Assembly: GCA_020465985.1 (NCBI GenBank)
Contig: JAANYP010006367.1
Location: forward strand, 42,501 to 106,500
Source of the DNA: Centrapalus pauciflorus
Lineage: Eukaryota > Streptophyta > Magnoliopsida > Asterales > Asteraceae
Reading direction: 5' to 3'
DNA length: 64,000 nt
Shown: piece by piece, positions 24,115 through 39,428 of the stretch
Position numbering within the stretch: the first letter of the stretch is position 1
Layout: every line of letters begins with the position of its first letter
Program-made: the position numbers and the translations under genes
The notes under the pieces: model-generated
Seen by the model: only the letters and a program-made list of their open reading frames with translations
Database searches by the model: none
What the model was told of the DNA's origin: nothing

Positions 24115-26276
24115 CTTTTAGTTGCCTAATCTCAAGACTATTCTAAAAGCCATTAGTATCGTGGTTGCAAGTATCCCAAAATTAAACAAACTAAAAGCCA
24201 TTAGTATCCTTGGCAACCTCAATTCGTCACACAAGTTTATATTCAAATCGATCATGTATACTTGCAATACAAATTTCAGCAAAACACAACACTTATCAAT
24301 TCAAGACTATAGAAGCTAGTATATGAATTTTATATAGTTATATTTGAAGATGTATACGAAAACCATTCAAAAAAAGCATGCATAAAATTACAATTAAATC
24401 GAATTAAATCATATGTTGATTATTTTATGTTTCAAAAAATAATATCAAACTTGGATGGACTTTAATGTTTCATATAAAAGGTTTATTGTCAATATTTGCA
24501 TAATTGCATTTACTCTTGTTAATATATAAATCACTTGTAAAGTTGTAAATCCACAATGAAAAAGTTTGGTTACCTGAGAAGGCCCAACCCAACAGTGAAT
24601 GGAATGAATTTATATATGGAGGACTGAGGTCCATTCAAATCTTTAATTATAAAGATGGGCTTCATTGCTCTAACTTTCACTATTAATTAGCGTTTCCAAA
24701 CGATTTTTGTACTTTTTTAAAAGACATAATTGAAAATTACACTTTACGTTAAAAAGATTGAAAAGTATACATTTATATCATATTTATAAACACTGTAAGA
24801 CTAATTATTGACTTAAACTAACAACTACCTTATGGGTTTACTGGTTTAGGGGTCAAGTGTACTCGATAAATTTTTTATTTTCATGTATTATATTATATAT
24901 ATATAGTTAAATACCTTCAACCTCCGTTTTTTTTATATAAAATCGAGATCTTTTCTTCACAAAATACACATTAAGCTCTTTATTTGAGTGACTTTTTACT
25001 ATACTGTGCTTCATATTTGAACTTTTTATACTTTTTATAGTGTTGTGATGATTTTTAAACCAAACTCTATAAAAATTATGAAAAATCGATCCTTGTATAA
25101 AAAGTTTTTTGAATCCACCATTGCTTGCCTTATAAGGTATAACACATCCACACACACCATTAACCTCGTACATTTATTTATCATAGTTTTGCACCGTAAG
25201 TTACACTTTGGAGCTTAGTTTCTAGTTGTTATATTATTGCTTCCGTCGACCAACATTGGTTACGAATCTAATCCATTCAAGACTGGCTAACTAGATCATT
25301 TTGATCCATCAATAAGCCTAGATCAAATGCTATTGACGCTTTTGTTATCTTTATATCGATAGAATGTCCAGTAAACCCAAAGAGACGAAATCTCAATAAA
25401 TTACTGTCCTCCGTCAAATGGTTATGACAAAAACGTATACATTGACGATTGACCACTACCTTCTCCCTTTCGATTACATATAATTCATCGAATTTTGTTA
25501 TATTTCGAAATAAATATTACGTGTCCGGCCACCATACCTTTGACACCAAGCAATGTTTTAGGTTTATTGTGGACCTGTGGTTGACTTTTTTATTCTTTTC
25601 TCCTAATCATTTTATAATTTTACAACTTTTGAATGCCCATCTTTGGATTTGGACCACCACCACCAACAAAAAGCTATGTTAATATTCTTATATTATGTCA
25701 TCCCTACCCACTACAAATACCTAAATATCTTCATTGTTAAATTATCCTTCAAGATACGAATTACGATACACCTTGTATCTTCGTATAAAAATGTCATTTT
25801 ATCTTTAAATAATTTCGTTTAGAACCTGTGAAACAATAAATATTTAGTGAAATAAAACGTATAAGATGATTTTCACTGTGTCTACTATCCCTTCAACCGA
25901 TACCAACGATCCTTCCATAAAACCTTTTCTTCATTTTTCTTGTCACACTAGAACACATAATCAATCGCTTCAAAACAACCTCCATTCACCTTAAAATAAA
26001 GTGTATCTCTTAAAGATTTTAAATCGGATCATGGACCGACCAAGCCCATCTAATTTGGCCCATGACCCATTAGATTGTTTTTAGAATGACTTGTTATATG
26101 ACAATATACAACCTTAGGGTATTTAGTTACCTAAAATTTTTAAAATTTTTATCTTCATTTTAAAGAAAATGAAAATTTGTTTACTTAACAACAATTTCAT
26201 AAATTTTCATTTCACTTTTTAAAATACCAATTTTCATATTCTCTCTTAGTTTTCCATTACCTACCCTATACTTATG

Positions 26277-26279
<3 letters not shown>
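24115..26279. other. AT-rich intergenic, nothing recognised
   Basis: More than 2 kb with only short chance open frames. No repeat border, RNA gene or coding motif could be supported. Confidence 0.4.

Positions 26280-26328
<49 letters not shown>
26279..26328. repeat. (TC)n microsatellite
   Basis: About 24 uninterrupted TC units. Confidence 0.95.
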
Positions 26329-26330
<2 letters not shown>

Positions 26331-26996
26331 CGATCATCTATCCTATTTTTCTTATTTTATAATCATCTATCTTATTTTTCTTAAAACTAAAACTTCACCA
26401 TCTAAACAAATTTTGACTTTATAGAAACTCTTGTTTTTTTCTTTTTTTTTTTTTGAAAACTATAACTTGAAAAATTTGAAATTGAAAAATGATACGTAAG
26501 CTTATATTTTGTCATCTTTAGTTTAGAAAATGATCACAATAATGGATACATAAAAAACATTATATATGCTTAAAAGAAACAGGAACAAAATATTGGGGTT
26601 TTTTTTATGGAGACGGGAGAGGGGGAGGTTGGAACAAAATTGCTAATATCCTGAAAGAATGAACGGAAAAGAACTTAATATAAACAAAATTTCTATTAAA
26701 AACATTATCAATGTGTAATTAAAATAATAATTTAGTTCAATAAGACATCTTATTTTATGCTAATTATATCATGCGGAAAACTATAGAATGACGGAAAAGG
26801 GAATTTTAAAATGATAATGGCAACAAAACCAAAAAGGTAGCTATCCAATATGGACTCTAGGTGTCCAACTTCTAGGGATACCAATGTAAAAAGGATCTTT
26901 GGACCATTTCTCTTTATCTTGTACTTTTTTCCTTTCTTTTTATGAAAAATACATAAATTATACCATTTTATAACATTCATACGTTACCATTAAATA
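26329..26996. other. AT-rich intergenic, nothing recognised
   Basis: No supported gene or repeat boundary. Confidence 0.4.
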
Positions 26997-26997
26997 G

Positions 26998-27086
26998 GAA
27001 TGAAAATTTCGATCCAATAAATCAAATAGACGGACGGATAAAACGACCTGTATAAAAAACTAAGCTGAAATATAACTTTTTATAAA
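26998..27086. mobile_element. Left half of a MITE split by the large foldback
   Basis: TTTCGATCCAATAAATCAAA, ACGGACGG..AAAACGACC and AACTAAG.TGAAATATAACTTTTT match the MITE family at 4973-5178 and 52914-53130. The match stops where the foldback begins (27087) and resumes at 32271 (GATAAAACTCTACAAAATGATATACTAAAA), so the foldback inserted into this copy. Confidence 0.6.
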
Positions 27087-27144
27087 AGGAGAATTTCATA
27101 TATACCTCTCTAAAATTTCAAAATATCATATATACCCGACTTAA

Positions 27145-27378
27145 AATTTTTTTTTTTTGAACAGCTGGTGTGGTGGTAATCGCCTAGGCCCAAGTGCCGA
27201 CAGATCCCGGTTCGATCCCCACCACAATCTCCTAGTTAGATTAAAATCTCCAAAGTTAGATTAGTTCACCTGAAGGGAAAAACCCCAAAATCCGCCTCTA
27301 GTGAGGATCGAACCCGGGTAACAACCCTCCCAAGCCCCTTATGGAAACTTGGTGGCCACCAGGGCAAGCCCTGATGGT
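27145..27378 (-). mobile_element. tRNA-derived SINE
   Basis: On the minus strand it starts AACCATCAGGGCTTGCCC and has a tRNA-like region with a B box (GGGTTCGATCCTC) and ends in GTTC plus an A-run (seen as T12 on the plus strand). It is flanked by TACCCGACTTAA (27133-27144) and TACCCAACTTAA (27379-27390), a 12-bp duplication with one mismatch. Length is about 230 bp. It interrupts the left arm of the foldback; the right arm has no copy. Confidence 0.8.
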
Positions 27379-28120
27379 TACCCAACTTAACTTAAAAATT
27401 TAATATCATATATATCCCTCCTAAACATCATAATATCATATATACCCAGTTTTAATTATTAATATCACATATATCCCTTTTAAACATAAATAATATCATA
27501 TATACCCAAATTCATTAATTTAATTATTTTATAACATTTAAAACTCATAACTAATATTTCTTATTAATTAATGACCATTATACCCTTACTTATTTTTCTT
27601 TCAACTAAACTTCAAAATATCATATTTATCCAACTTAAATTAATATATCATGTCTCTTTTAATAATTTTATATAATTTATATTTGTAAACTTTATTATAT
27701 AAATTTTTCATAGTAAAACAAATTAACATTAACAATAAAAAAATTATATTATGTTTTTGCTCATTTGTAATCAAATCGTATGGTCTTATTATATTTTTTT
27801 TGTTTGTTTTTTTCTTGTAGCTTTCTATATACAATTAATTATTACATATTATGTTTTTCTTTTCTTTTTCTTTTTGAATTTTATAGTTGTATTGCATTTT
27901 AATTTATTTCTTTAATTTAGTAATATCTTTTGTATTCTATATACATTAGTCTATCTTTTTTTTCAACTTTGATTTCATTTTTAATATTTTTTTAGTTTAC
28001 TTTTTATGATTTTATATTTAATCTAGTATTTGAGTTATAATTTGTTATCCAATGTTATTAGTTGTGTATATTTTGTGTTAACAATATGATAATATGTGTG
28101 TGTGTGTGTGTCTATATATA

Positions 28121-31666
<3,546 letters not shown>

Positions 31667-32270
31667 TATATATATAATCCTATATATTTAGAGTCCAATT
31701 TTATAATAATTTGTTTAATAATTAGTAACGAAAAAATAATTTAATATTAAAATTACCGATGAAAATTATATATTATTAGTAAATTAATTCTTTTATTATA
31801 AATATAGAGTTATTTTCATTAGTAAAGAAGCCAGTTTTTTTAGACAAACAAAAGTTTCGCAATAATTATATTGTTAATATTAATTTGTTTTAAGAGTAAG
31901 AATTTATATATGATAAAGGTTTACAAAATAAATTATATATAATTATTATGTAGGATATAATACTAAGAATTAATTTAATTGGATAAATATGATATTATAA
32001 AGTTTAGTTAAAAGGGTAAATAAATAAATAAGGGTATAATGGTCATTAATTAAAAAGTAATATATATAATGAGTTTTAAAATTATTAAATTAATGAATCT
32101 GGGTATATATGATATTAATGATGTTTAAAAGGGATATATGTGATATTAATAATTAAAACTGGGTATATATTATATTATGATATTTAGAAGAGATATATAT
32201 GATATTAAAATTTTAACTATGGTATATATGATATTTTGAAGTTTTGTAGGGGTATATATGAAATTCACCA

Positions 32271-32385
32271 TTTTATAAATGATAAAACTCTACAAAATGA
32301 TATACTAAAATTTTTTTTTAAAAAAAAAATTAAAATTATATTAATTTTTTGTATTTTGATCTATCGAGGTGACATAAACAAGTCA
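32271..32385. mobile_element. Right half of the split MITE
   Basis: Continues the MITE sequence interrupted at 27086; it begins with the second copy of TTTTATAAA. The outer end is not sharply defined. Confidence 0.5.
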
Positions 32386-32767
32386 TCAACCACCACATTT
32401 TTTTCTAGAACAATGTGATTAATATATAATATTCTAATTATTATTTTAAGCGAAAACATGTCAAAATCAATAATTTGGTTCACAATAAATTATATGTCCT
32501 TTAAGAGAAAAAGGGATTGCGTGAAATTTCTTTAAGATTGATATATATTCTTATACCCATGGTGTTTAATTTATTAATTTTTAATGAATTTAATTTATTA
32601 TTTTTAATGAACTTAATAATATGTCATTATATTTTATGATGACATACATATGAAACTTACTTGGAGGATGTAGAACACTTAGGGGATGAAAATGATAGGT
32701 TAATTTGATGAAATCCAGCAAGGAGTTTGTACTAATCCTATTGCTTCCTTTTCGTGCAGAAGACACA
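32386..32767. other. AT-rich intergenic, nothing recognised
   Basis: No supported gene or repeat boundary. Confidence 0.4.
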
Positions 32768-32775
32768 CAACACAC

Positions 32776-33389
32776 TTGGGTGTTCATAGATGGTAAACTG
32801 AACCGAAAATGACTTACAGGTGTTAACCGAATATTTCGGTTTGAAAATTTTGGGAACCTAAACCAAAACCGAAATAGACGGTTAACCGGTAATCGGTTAA
32901 CCAGTTTTTTCGGTTCGGTTATTCGGTTTACAAATTAACCGTAATTTTAATTAAGAAATTATATTTCAAATTAAAAAAATAATTTTTAAGTACTTTTTAT
33001 AAATCGAGATGAGAAATTTATCATTAAATAAAGTATTGATAACATATCGTCAACAAATTATATATTATCATTAAAAAATCTATTAAATACAAAAAATGCT
33101 TTTAGTTTTACCTAAGTTGTAACAATATAATTTAAGTTGTTTTGAGTTAAAGAACTCAATTAATGGTTAAAAATTTTATAACAAGTTTGGTATAAATGTT
33201 GATATTATAGGAATAAAAACTAAAATTTATTTATTTTTCGGTTTTTCGGTTTACCGTCCGTCACAAAAATCGTGAACCGAAACCGAAAATTATTAAAAAA
33301 AAAAGCCGGTTCGATTAACCTTAAAATCGGAACCGTTCGTCGGTTTTTCGTATCGATTTTTCGGTTTCGGAATTTTTTGAACACCCCTA
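32776..33389. mobile_element. hAT-type MITE
   Basis: A 614-bp element begins TTGGGTGTTCATAG and ends TTGAACACCCCTA. It is flanked by a perfect 8-bp duplication CAACACAC (32768-32775 and 33390-33397). The interior is rich in AACCGAAA/TTTCGGTT motifs in both orientations. The ends resemble the hAT MITE at 3378-3980. Confidence 0.85.
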
Positions 33390-33397
33390 CAACACAC

Positions 33398-33712
33398 ACA
33401 CCCCTTTAGGTTGAAAGTTGAAATAATGGAATGAAGGCAAAAGGTTAAAAAAATGTATAATACATACGTTTTCGGTTTAAAACCATTCTGGTACCTAATA
33501 CCTAATCTCGTTACCAATAATTACAAGGTTATATGTCCCGGTTTAACTAATGGTTAATTAAATTTTAATATTTTATAACACTTAAATCTATAACTCTTAG
33601 TTCATGCGGCCTCTTTACGTGCCCAAACCCACGTTTTAAATTATAATCGGTCCGACTCGCTAATAAAATTAAATAGCGAATAAGAAAATTACATGTATCG
33701 GTATCAAAACAG
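33398..33712. other. Intergenic, nothing recognised
   Basis: No supported gene or repeat boundary. Confidence 0.4.
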
Positions 33713-34155
33713 GGATGTTACAATTTCAGGCTCGAGCTTGGCTTGAGAATAACTCGAGACCGAGTCCACCTTAATTAGCTTGAACTCAAATATATTTATT
33801 GATATTAAATTTGATACCTAAACTAATTTTTGAGCTTTCACTTCAACTTTCGGTTCAAACTCGAACTCCATAAAAGCTCTGTTCAATATAGCTAGAGCCT
33901 GAATAATTTGATATATTCGAGTAGTTCGATAAATTAATGCTCGATTTATTTACAGTCATAAATATTTTAAGGCTAGTAAATCTCAATAAGTACCGAATTC
34001 AAGCTAATAAAAGCTTGAGCTTGCCTCGTTAATTTATTAGAGCTCGGTTTTGGGATCAAGCTTGAGTTCGAGGTTGTTAAAAGCTTAACTTGATTTAGTC
34101 GAGCATGAGCTCGAATTATTGGATATAAGTTCGACTCATTTGCAACCATTTTTAA
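33713..34155. mobile_element. Degenerate hAT-like repeat with CTCGAGCT motifs
   Basis: It begins GGGATGTTACAATTTCAGGC and ends GACTCATTTGCAACCATT, a weak inverted pair of the GGGGTGT..CA / TGCAACCCC type. Motifs such as GAGCTTG and CAAGCTCGA recur in both orientations. Old and diverged; the boundaries are approximate. Confidence 0.45.
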
Positions 34156-34924
34156 AATGAATTCTAAGATTCGGTTTGGATAACATACATTTTTTTTTTG
34201 TTAAACTACGGTGTAATACAAAATACAAAAGTCCTAAAAAAACTAAACTTTTTTCCTCTGGTCATTAGTCAACAAGAGATTTTTCATTTCATTACATTTT
34301 CAATATAACCTTTTAAGACATTTAATAGTTGGCCGGTGACAACATAAGACTTTCTGTTCAATTTAACATGAGAATATAAAACCTATTTGAACATATTATT
34401 TACAATGCTTAATAGCAAACAATTTTGACTTTCTATAAAAGCATAAGTTTTTGGATTAAAAAATAAGTATAATTAAAACCATTAATCCTTTTTAAATCCT
34501 GATTAAGTACTATAGTACGCAACTTGTAACTTCTATTGTCAATTGCTTTTGTTAAGTTCACTTTCTTTTGTTTATTAAATTTTTTCATGAGTCTGTATAA
34601 AACCATAAGTTTTTGGATAGAATAATATATTAATTAATCATTATTATCCAAGTATTAAGTATAACTAATTACAAGTCTTTTGTACTCGATACAAGGAAAA
34701 TAAAATCTAAATGTAAATCATATTAAACACATTAAAAAAACAACAACTTGTCATATCGAATACAACCATGCAAGTAGGAACCAAATTTATGTGTATACAA
34801 AAGCGTAGATGCATGTTAAATCGGCATCAACAACTAACTTCAGTTTAACATTATTGTATCTATTTCGGAAATAAAACGTATTACGACCCACAATACTTTA
34901 ATGAAATTAATAATTAAATCATAC

Positions 34925-35023
<99 letters not shown>

Positions 35024-36286
35024 TATAGGGACCCTAAAGGTTATATAACGATATAATCACATAGAGTTGACAAATTGTTATAGAGAATCTAAAAAATCCA
35101 ACGTCTATCAATTAACATCCCATGTATACAATTTGCATATATCACATCTGACTTTCTCGTTTTTGGTCATCGCCCTTTTATTTTTATATTCATGGATAAA
35201 GTTAGACAAATTAATCACCATATAAAAATAAAAAAATTACTTATTATCTGTGTGCACGTATGAAATGAATATACTTAATTAAAACCCAATTATATATACT
35301 TAGATTTACCTAATTAGTTCATATAGTATATCCAAATAATTATAGCAAACGTTTTGCATAGTTGATGATATTATTAAATTTAAAAAGAAATGGAAAAGAA
35401 AGTTTGATGTCACAATCTTATGGAGTTTCGCTATCTATACCTAAAAAAAAATCTGAGAATACAAACATTAGATTTACATGGTGCGTTTGGAGTCCACCTA
35501 TGTTGGGATTGTGGGATGGCGTGGCAAACCTATTGCCAATCATTGCATTATGTAAGTCAATTCTTTTTCATCATTATTAATATTATTATGCCCTTTTGTC
35601 ATCAAATCCCACTTTATTATTTCTTTTTAAATTTATATCAATATTTTTATTAATTTCTTTTAAAGTATATATATAGACAAATTATATAAAAATAGTATGT
35701 GTACTAATTGTCTTCTGTATATTCAATTCATACTTAAAGTAACTTTTTAATATGAGTTTGAACAAGATTAATTCGTTAATCTACTAATAATTATAAACTA
35801 CAAATTCTAAATATAATTAATATTTTTTTATATCATTAAGTTTATAAACTATAACTATAGACGTTTTTATAATAAAAACATTTATAAAATTAAAAGGTTT
35901 CAACTTATAGCTCTAACTCAAAGCTTAAAATAAATTTACAAAAGATGTTGATATATCAATAATTGTTCAAGATTGAAGACAAATAAATGGATTATCTAGA
36001 ATTTTTATGTTCATTAGAATTCAAGACTACTATACACACTTTTCAATAGATATTTAGATAATAAATTCATGATCAGTCAAACTGTGTTTTTTCTTTAAAA
36101 ATTTTTTAGAAAATCATAAAGTAAATTTAAGGAAATAAAACTTTTCTTTTCTAAAAATCCAAGTATGCGAAATAAAAGAGAGGGAGAGAGAACTTAGAAT
36201 TTGTTTATTAAAATTTATGATTTCTTAGTATATTTTGATGAAATGTAAATGTTTATCTAAATTATTTGAAAAAATAGGAACAGGTA
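34156..36286. other. AT-rich intergenic with a long TA tract
   Basis: Apart from the microsatellite at 34928-35019, only short chance open frames are seen (for example near 35362-35650). Nothing is recognised. Confidence 0.4.
34928..35019. repeat. (TA)n microsatellite, about 46 units
   Basis: Uninterrupted AT alternation of about 92 bp. Confidence 0.97.
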
Positions 36287-36303
36287 GCTGGAATAGCTCA
36301 GTT

Positions 36304-36336
<33 letters not shown>

Positions 36337-36360
36337 GAGGTTCAAGCCCTCCTTCTAGCG
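36287..36360 (+). tRNA. tRNA-Asn, anticodon GTT (nuclear)
   Basis: The 74-base sequence folds as a normal tRNA: acceptor GCTGGAA/TTCTAGC with one G-T pair and discriminator G, D arm GCTC/GAGC, anticodon stem TGTGG/CCACA with loop CTGTTAA (anticodon GTT), and T arm GGAGG/CCTCC. The T loop is TTCAAGC. No intron. The tRNA inserts asparagine for AAC/AAT in cytosolic translation and is transcribed by RNA polymerase III from internal A and B boxes; a T-run follows at about 36373. It is unlike chloroplast trnN, so it is nuclear. It stands alone in AT-rich repeats. Confidence 0.95.
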
Positions 36361-37101
36361 TCTTCTTTAGTTTATTTTTAAAAACACCAAAAAGATAAAT
36401 ATAATTTAATTATTTATAAAAAAAATAAATACACTCCACTAATTTTTTAATATATATCAATGATAAAAATAAATAAAATTATTATTTTTAAAAAGGTAAC
36501 ATACTCTATTATTTTTTAATCTATAAATATAAATTTATAATAAAAGATAAGTATTATACTATATATGAACTAAAATTTCAATTTGTATCATTTAAAATAA
36601 TAATAGTATTTTTATATTATTTTAAAATAATTAATAGTTATATATCATACTTTTACTTATGTACATAAATTTTATTAAAAATATTCACGTAATACGTGAG
36701 CCATAAACTAGATTATAAACAAAATGGAATGCATATTATTGTTATTATACAATTTATTATTTTTAAAAACACTCAATTATTTTTTTAATATATAAATAAC
36801 AAAATATAGATACAAATTTTATTATTTTTAAAAAAATAAATACACTCTATTATTTTTTAATTCATAAATATTATTTTGTAATAAAATATATTGGTGGTAT
36901 ATTATATATAATAAAATCTCAATTAAAAATTTTAAAAATATCATAAAAAATTGTTACTACTTATATAAAGGTAAAAAAAATATAGTTGTGAGAAATAATA
37001 ATAGTATTTTTATATTATTTTAAGTAATTAAAAACTGTGTCTTTTTAGTTTTACTTTAAATAGTTTATATAAATAGCTTTTATTAAAAATATATATGTAA
37101 T
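36361..37101. repeat. Two AT-rich tandem copies with a Helitron-like 3' end
   Basis: About 36365-36711 and 36755-37100 share the same order of phrases (TTTTTAAAAACAC, AATACACTC.AT.ATTTTTTAAT, AATAATAGTATTTTTATATTATTTTAA, TTTTATTAAAAATAT). The first ends with the hairpin CACGTAATACGTG, nine bases and CTAG (36686-36711), the layout of a Helitron 3' end. The 5' end is not defined. Confidence 0.5.
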
Positions 37102-37204
37102 ATGTTAGACATTTCTGATGATAATGTATATGTTGAATTGTTAATTCCCGGCATGCCGTTATCTACCATCTATTTTAATTGCGAAGGAAACGAAAAGTAT
37201 GATG

Positions 37205-38510
37205 ATGAAATTAACAATTATACTATTTGTAAACTTCATTTCACTGTTCATTGAACAGTGAAGCTAGCTGCCAGGCAGTTCAAGCAGGCATGTAAGCAGC
37301 TGAATTATTTTATTATTTAATATATACTATATAATGTTTTTGTTTTTCTATAATAATTTTTGATATATTATAATTTATAAAAAGTTGAATATATCATTAT
37401 GATCGCATTATTTTTATTTACATTTTGATATAAAATTTACCGTCGTCGGAACTATTTTTATTAAGCAGACAGATAGGCAGCTGACTTATTTTATTAATTG
37501 CAAACTTCATTTCACCGTTCATTGAACATGGAAGCTAGCTGTCATGCAGCTGAAGCAGTCAGGTAAGCAACTGACTTATTTTATTATTTAATATATAATA
37601 TATAACGTTTTTGTTTTTCTATAATAATATTTGATATATTATAATTTATTAAAATTTGAATATATCATTATGATCGCATTGTTTTTATCTACATTTCAAT
37701 ATAAGATTTATCGTCGTCGGAACTATTTTTATTAAGCAGGCAGGTAGGCAGCTGACTTATTTATTACTTTGTATATAGTATATAACATTTTTGTTTTTGT
37801 ATAGTAACTTTTGATGTATTATATTTTATAAAAATTTGAATATATTATGACCGCATTGATTTTGTCTACATTTCGATATAAAATTTATTACCGGCAAAAC
37901 TATTTTCATTAGGCAAGCAGGTATGCAGCTGACCTGTTTTTTTATTTTATATATAATATATAACTGTTTTATTTTTTTTTGTTATATCATTTGATACCCT
38001 ATTAAATAAAAATTCAAATATATCATTATAATCATATTATTTTTATCTATATTTGAATACAAAATATTTTTTCTAACGAAAACTATGATATTGTTCAATG
38101 AACAAATAATCTCGCAAACAGACAACTTAATCTGACAGATAAGCAACTGATTTACTTTATTACTTTATATATAATAATAGATAACGTTTTTGTTTTTTTT
38201 AATGATAACTTTTAATATACGATGTTTTATAAAAATTTAAATATATCATTTTGATTGCATATTTTTGTTTACATTTCAATATAAAATTTATTATTTTATA
38301 AATTATTTTAATTAGGCAGACATGTATGCACCTAACCATTTATTTTGTTTTATATATACTATATAACTGTTTTGTTTTTTTGTTATAATATTTAATAGTA
38401 TATTTTATAAAAATTTGAATATTGTTATGGTCGCATTATTTTTATCTATATCCCAGTATAAATTTTTTTTCGTCCAAAGTATTATTAAAATGACAAAGTT
38501 TTATTGTTTA
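37205..38510. repeat. Tandem repeat array, unit about 180 bp
   Basis: The phrase CAGCTGACTTATTTTATT (or variants) recurs at 37297, 37478, 37568, 37749, 37926, 38144 and 38329. Spacing is mostly 177-185 bp. Each unit contains a TATATAATATATAAC..TTTTTGTTTTT block and ATCGTCGTCGGAACTATTTTTATTAAGCAG. A 90-bp insert with TTCACTGTTCATTGAACAGTGAA, an 11-bp-arm palindrome, precedes two of the units. Divergence increases to the right. Confidence 0.75.
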
Positions 38511-38595
38511 GGTATGATCCCGTTACAACGTGCGGGTAAAACTACCTCGTTGGCACTAATTATATACTTACTTAATTTCTTGTTGTATATTTTAT

Positions 38596-39277
38596 ATAAT
38601 AACCCGAATTGTTAAATAACAAAAATTAATTTAAAAAAAAAACTAATGACAATGATATCTTAATAACATTAATTGAATACTAATAATAATGTAACAACAC
38701 ATGTTTTAGTAAATAAAGCTAAAAGGGACCAAAGTGATAATTAAATTATATAACTCAGATAAAATAAATAAAATAAAGATGAGCTTAATTATAACTAACA
38801 ACAGGAAGCCCAGCCCAGAAAGATTAGGATTAAATATGCATTTAAATCATTAATCTGAAACCCTAAACCTAATCAGTGCAAGTTCACGCAAAACCCTAGC
38901 AGGCCATAAAGCAGCGTTGGAGTTGATCAGAAACAAACCGGAAAACAATTCGCAGATCCCGTTCAAATCAAGACCGGATCGATTCGTAGCGGATTCAGTT
39001 GTCGTTGTGTTTTGCGAAGCTGCTATTAAGGTACTCAGGGTTGATGATGGGCAGTGTGCTGAGAGTTGACCGCTATTTGAGGATTTAGATTTAGCTATTT
39101 TATTTTAGTATTAGTGATTATGAACATTTGTTAATGTTTAATTTAATTTTTAATTTGATAGTTGAAATCAATCGAAATTTATGTTAAGCTTTGACAGTTT
39201 AATAAATAATATAGTTTGTTTGGTTAGATGTGGTAGTTAATTAACATCGCCGGTCCAGTCGGGATCGGGGTGTTACA
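38596..39277 (+). repeat. 5' LTR of the Gypsy element
   Basis: Aligned with 41288-41972; the first three bases expected (TGT) are changed. Confidence 0.85.
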
Positions 39278-39279
39278 GT

Positions 39280-39291
39280 TGGTATCAGAGC
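39280..39291 (+). other. Primer binding site (initiator tRNA-Met)
   Basis: TGGTATCAGAGC with a two-base spacer after the LTR. Confidence 0.85.
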
Positions 39292-39428
39292 CAGGTTTGC
39301 GATTCCTTAGTAAGCAATAGACTTTGGCCTGTGAGATTGGGTAGAACATGGGTTAGGATTTTGATTGTCAATTCCTTACTCTTTCGTTCTTAACGATGAT
39401 CGTTGCAATTTCTTCCGAAACTCTGTAG

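Noticed and set aside
35362..35653. Two overlapping frames of 72 and 77 residues
   Set aside because: No motif, homology pattern or splice structure; AT-rich chance frames.
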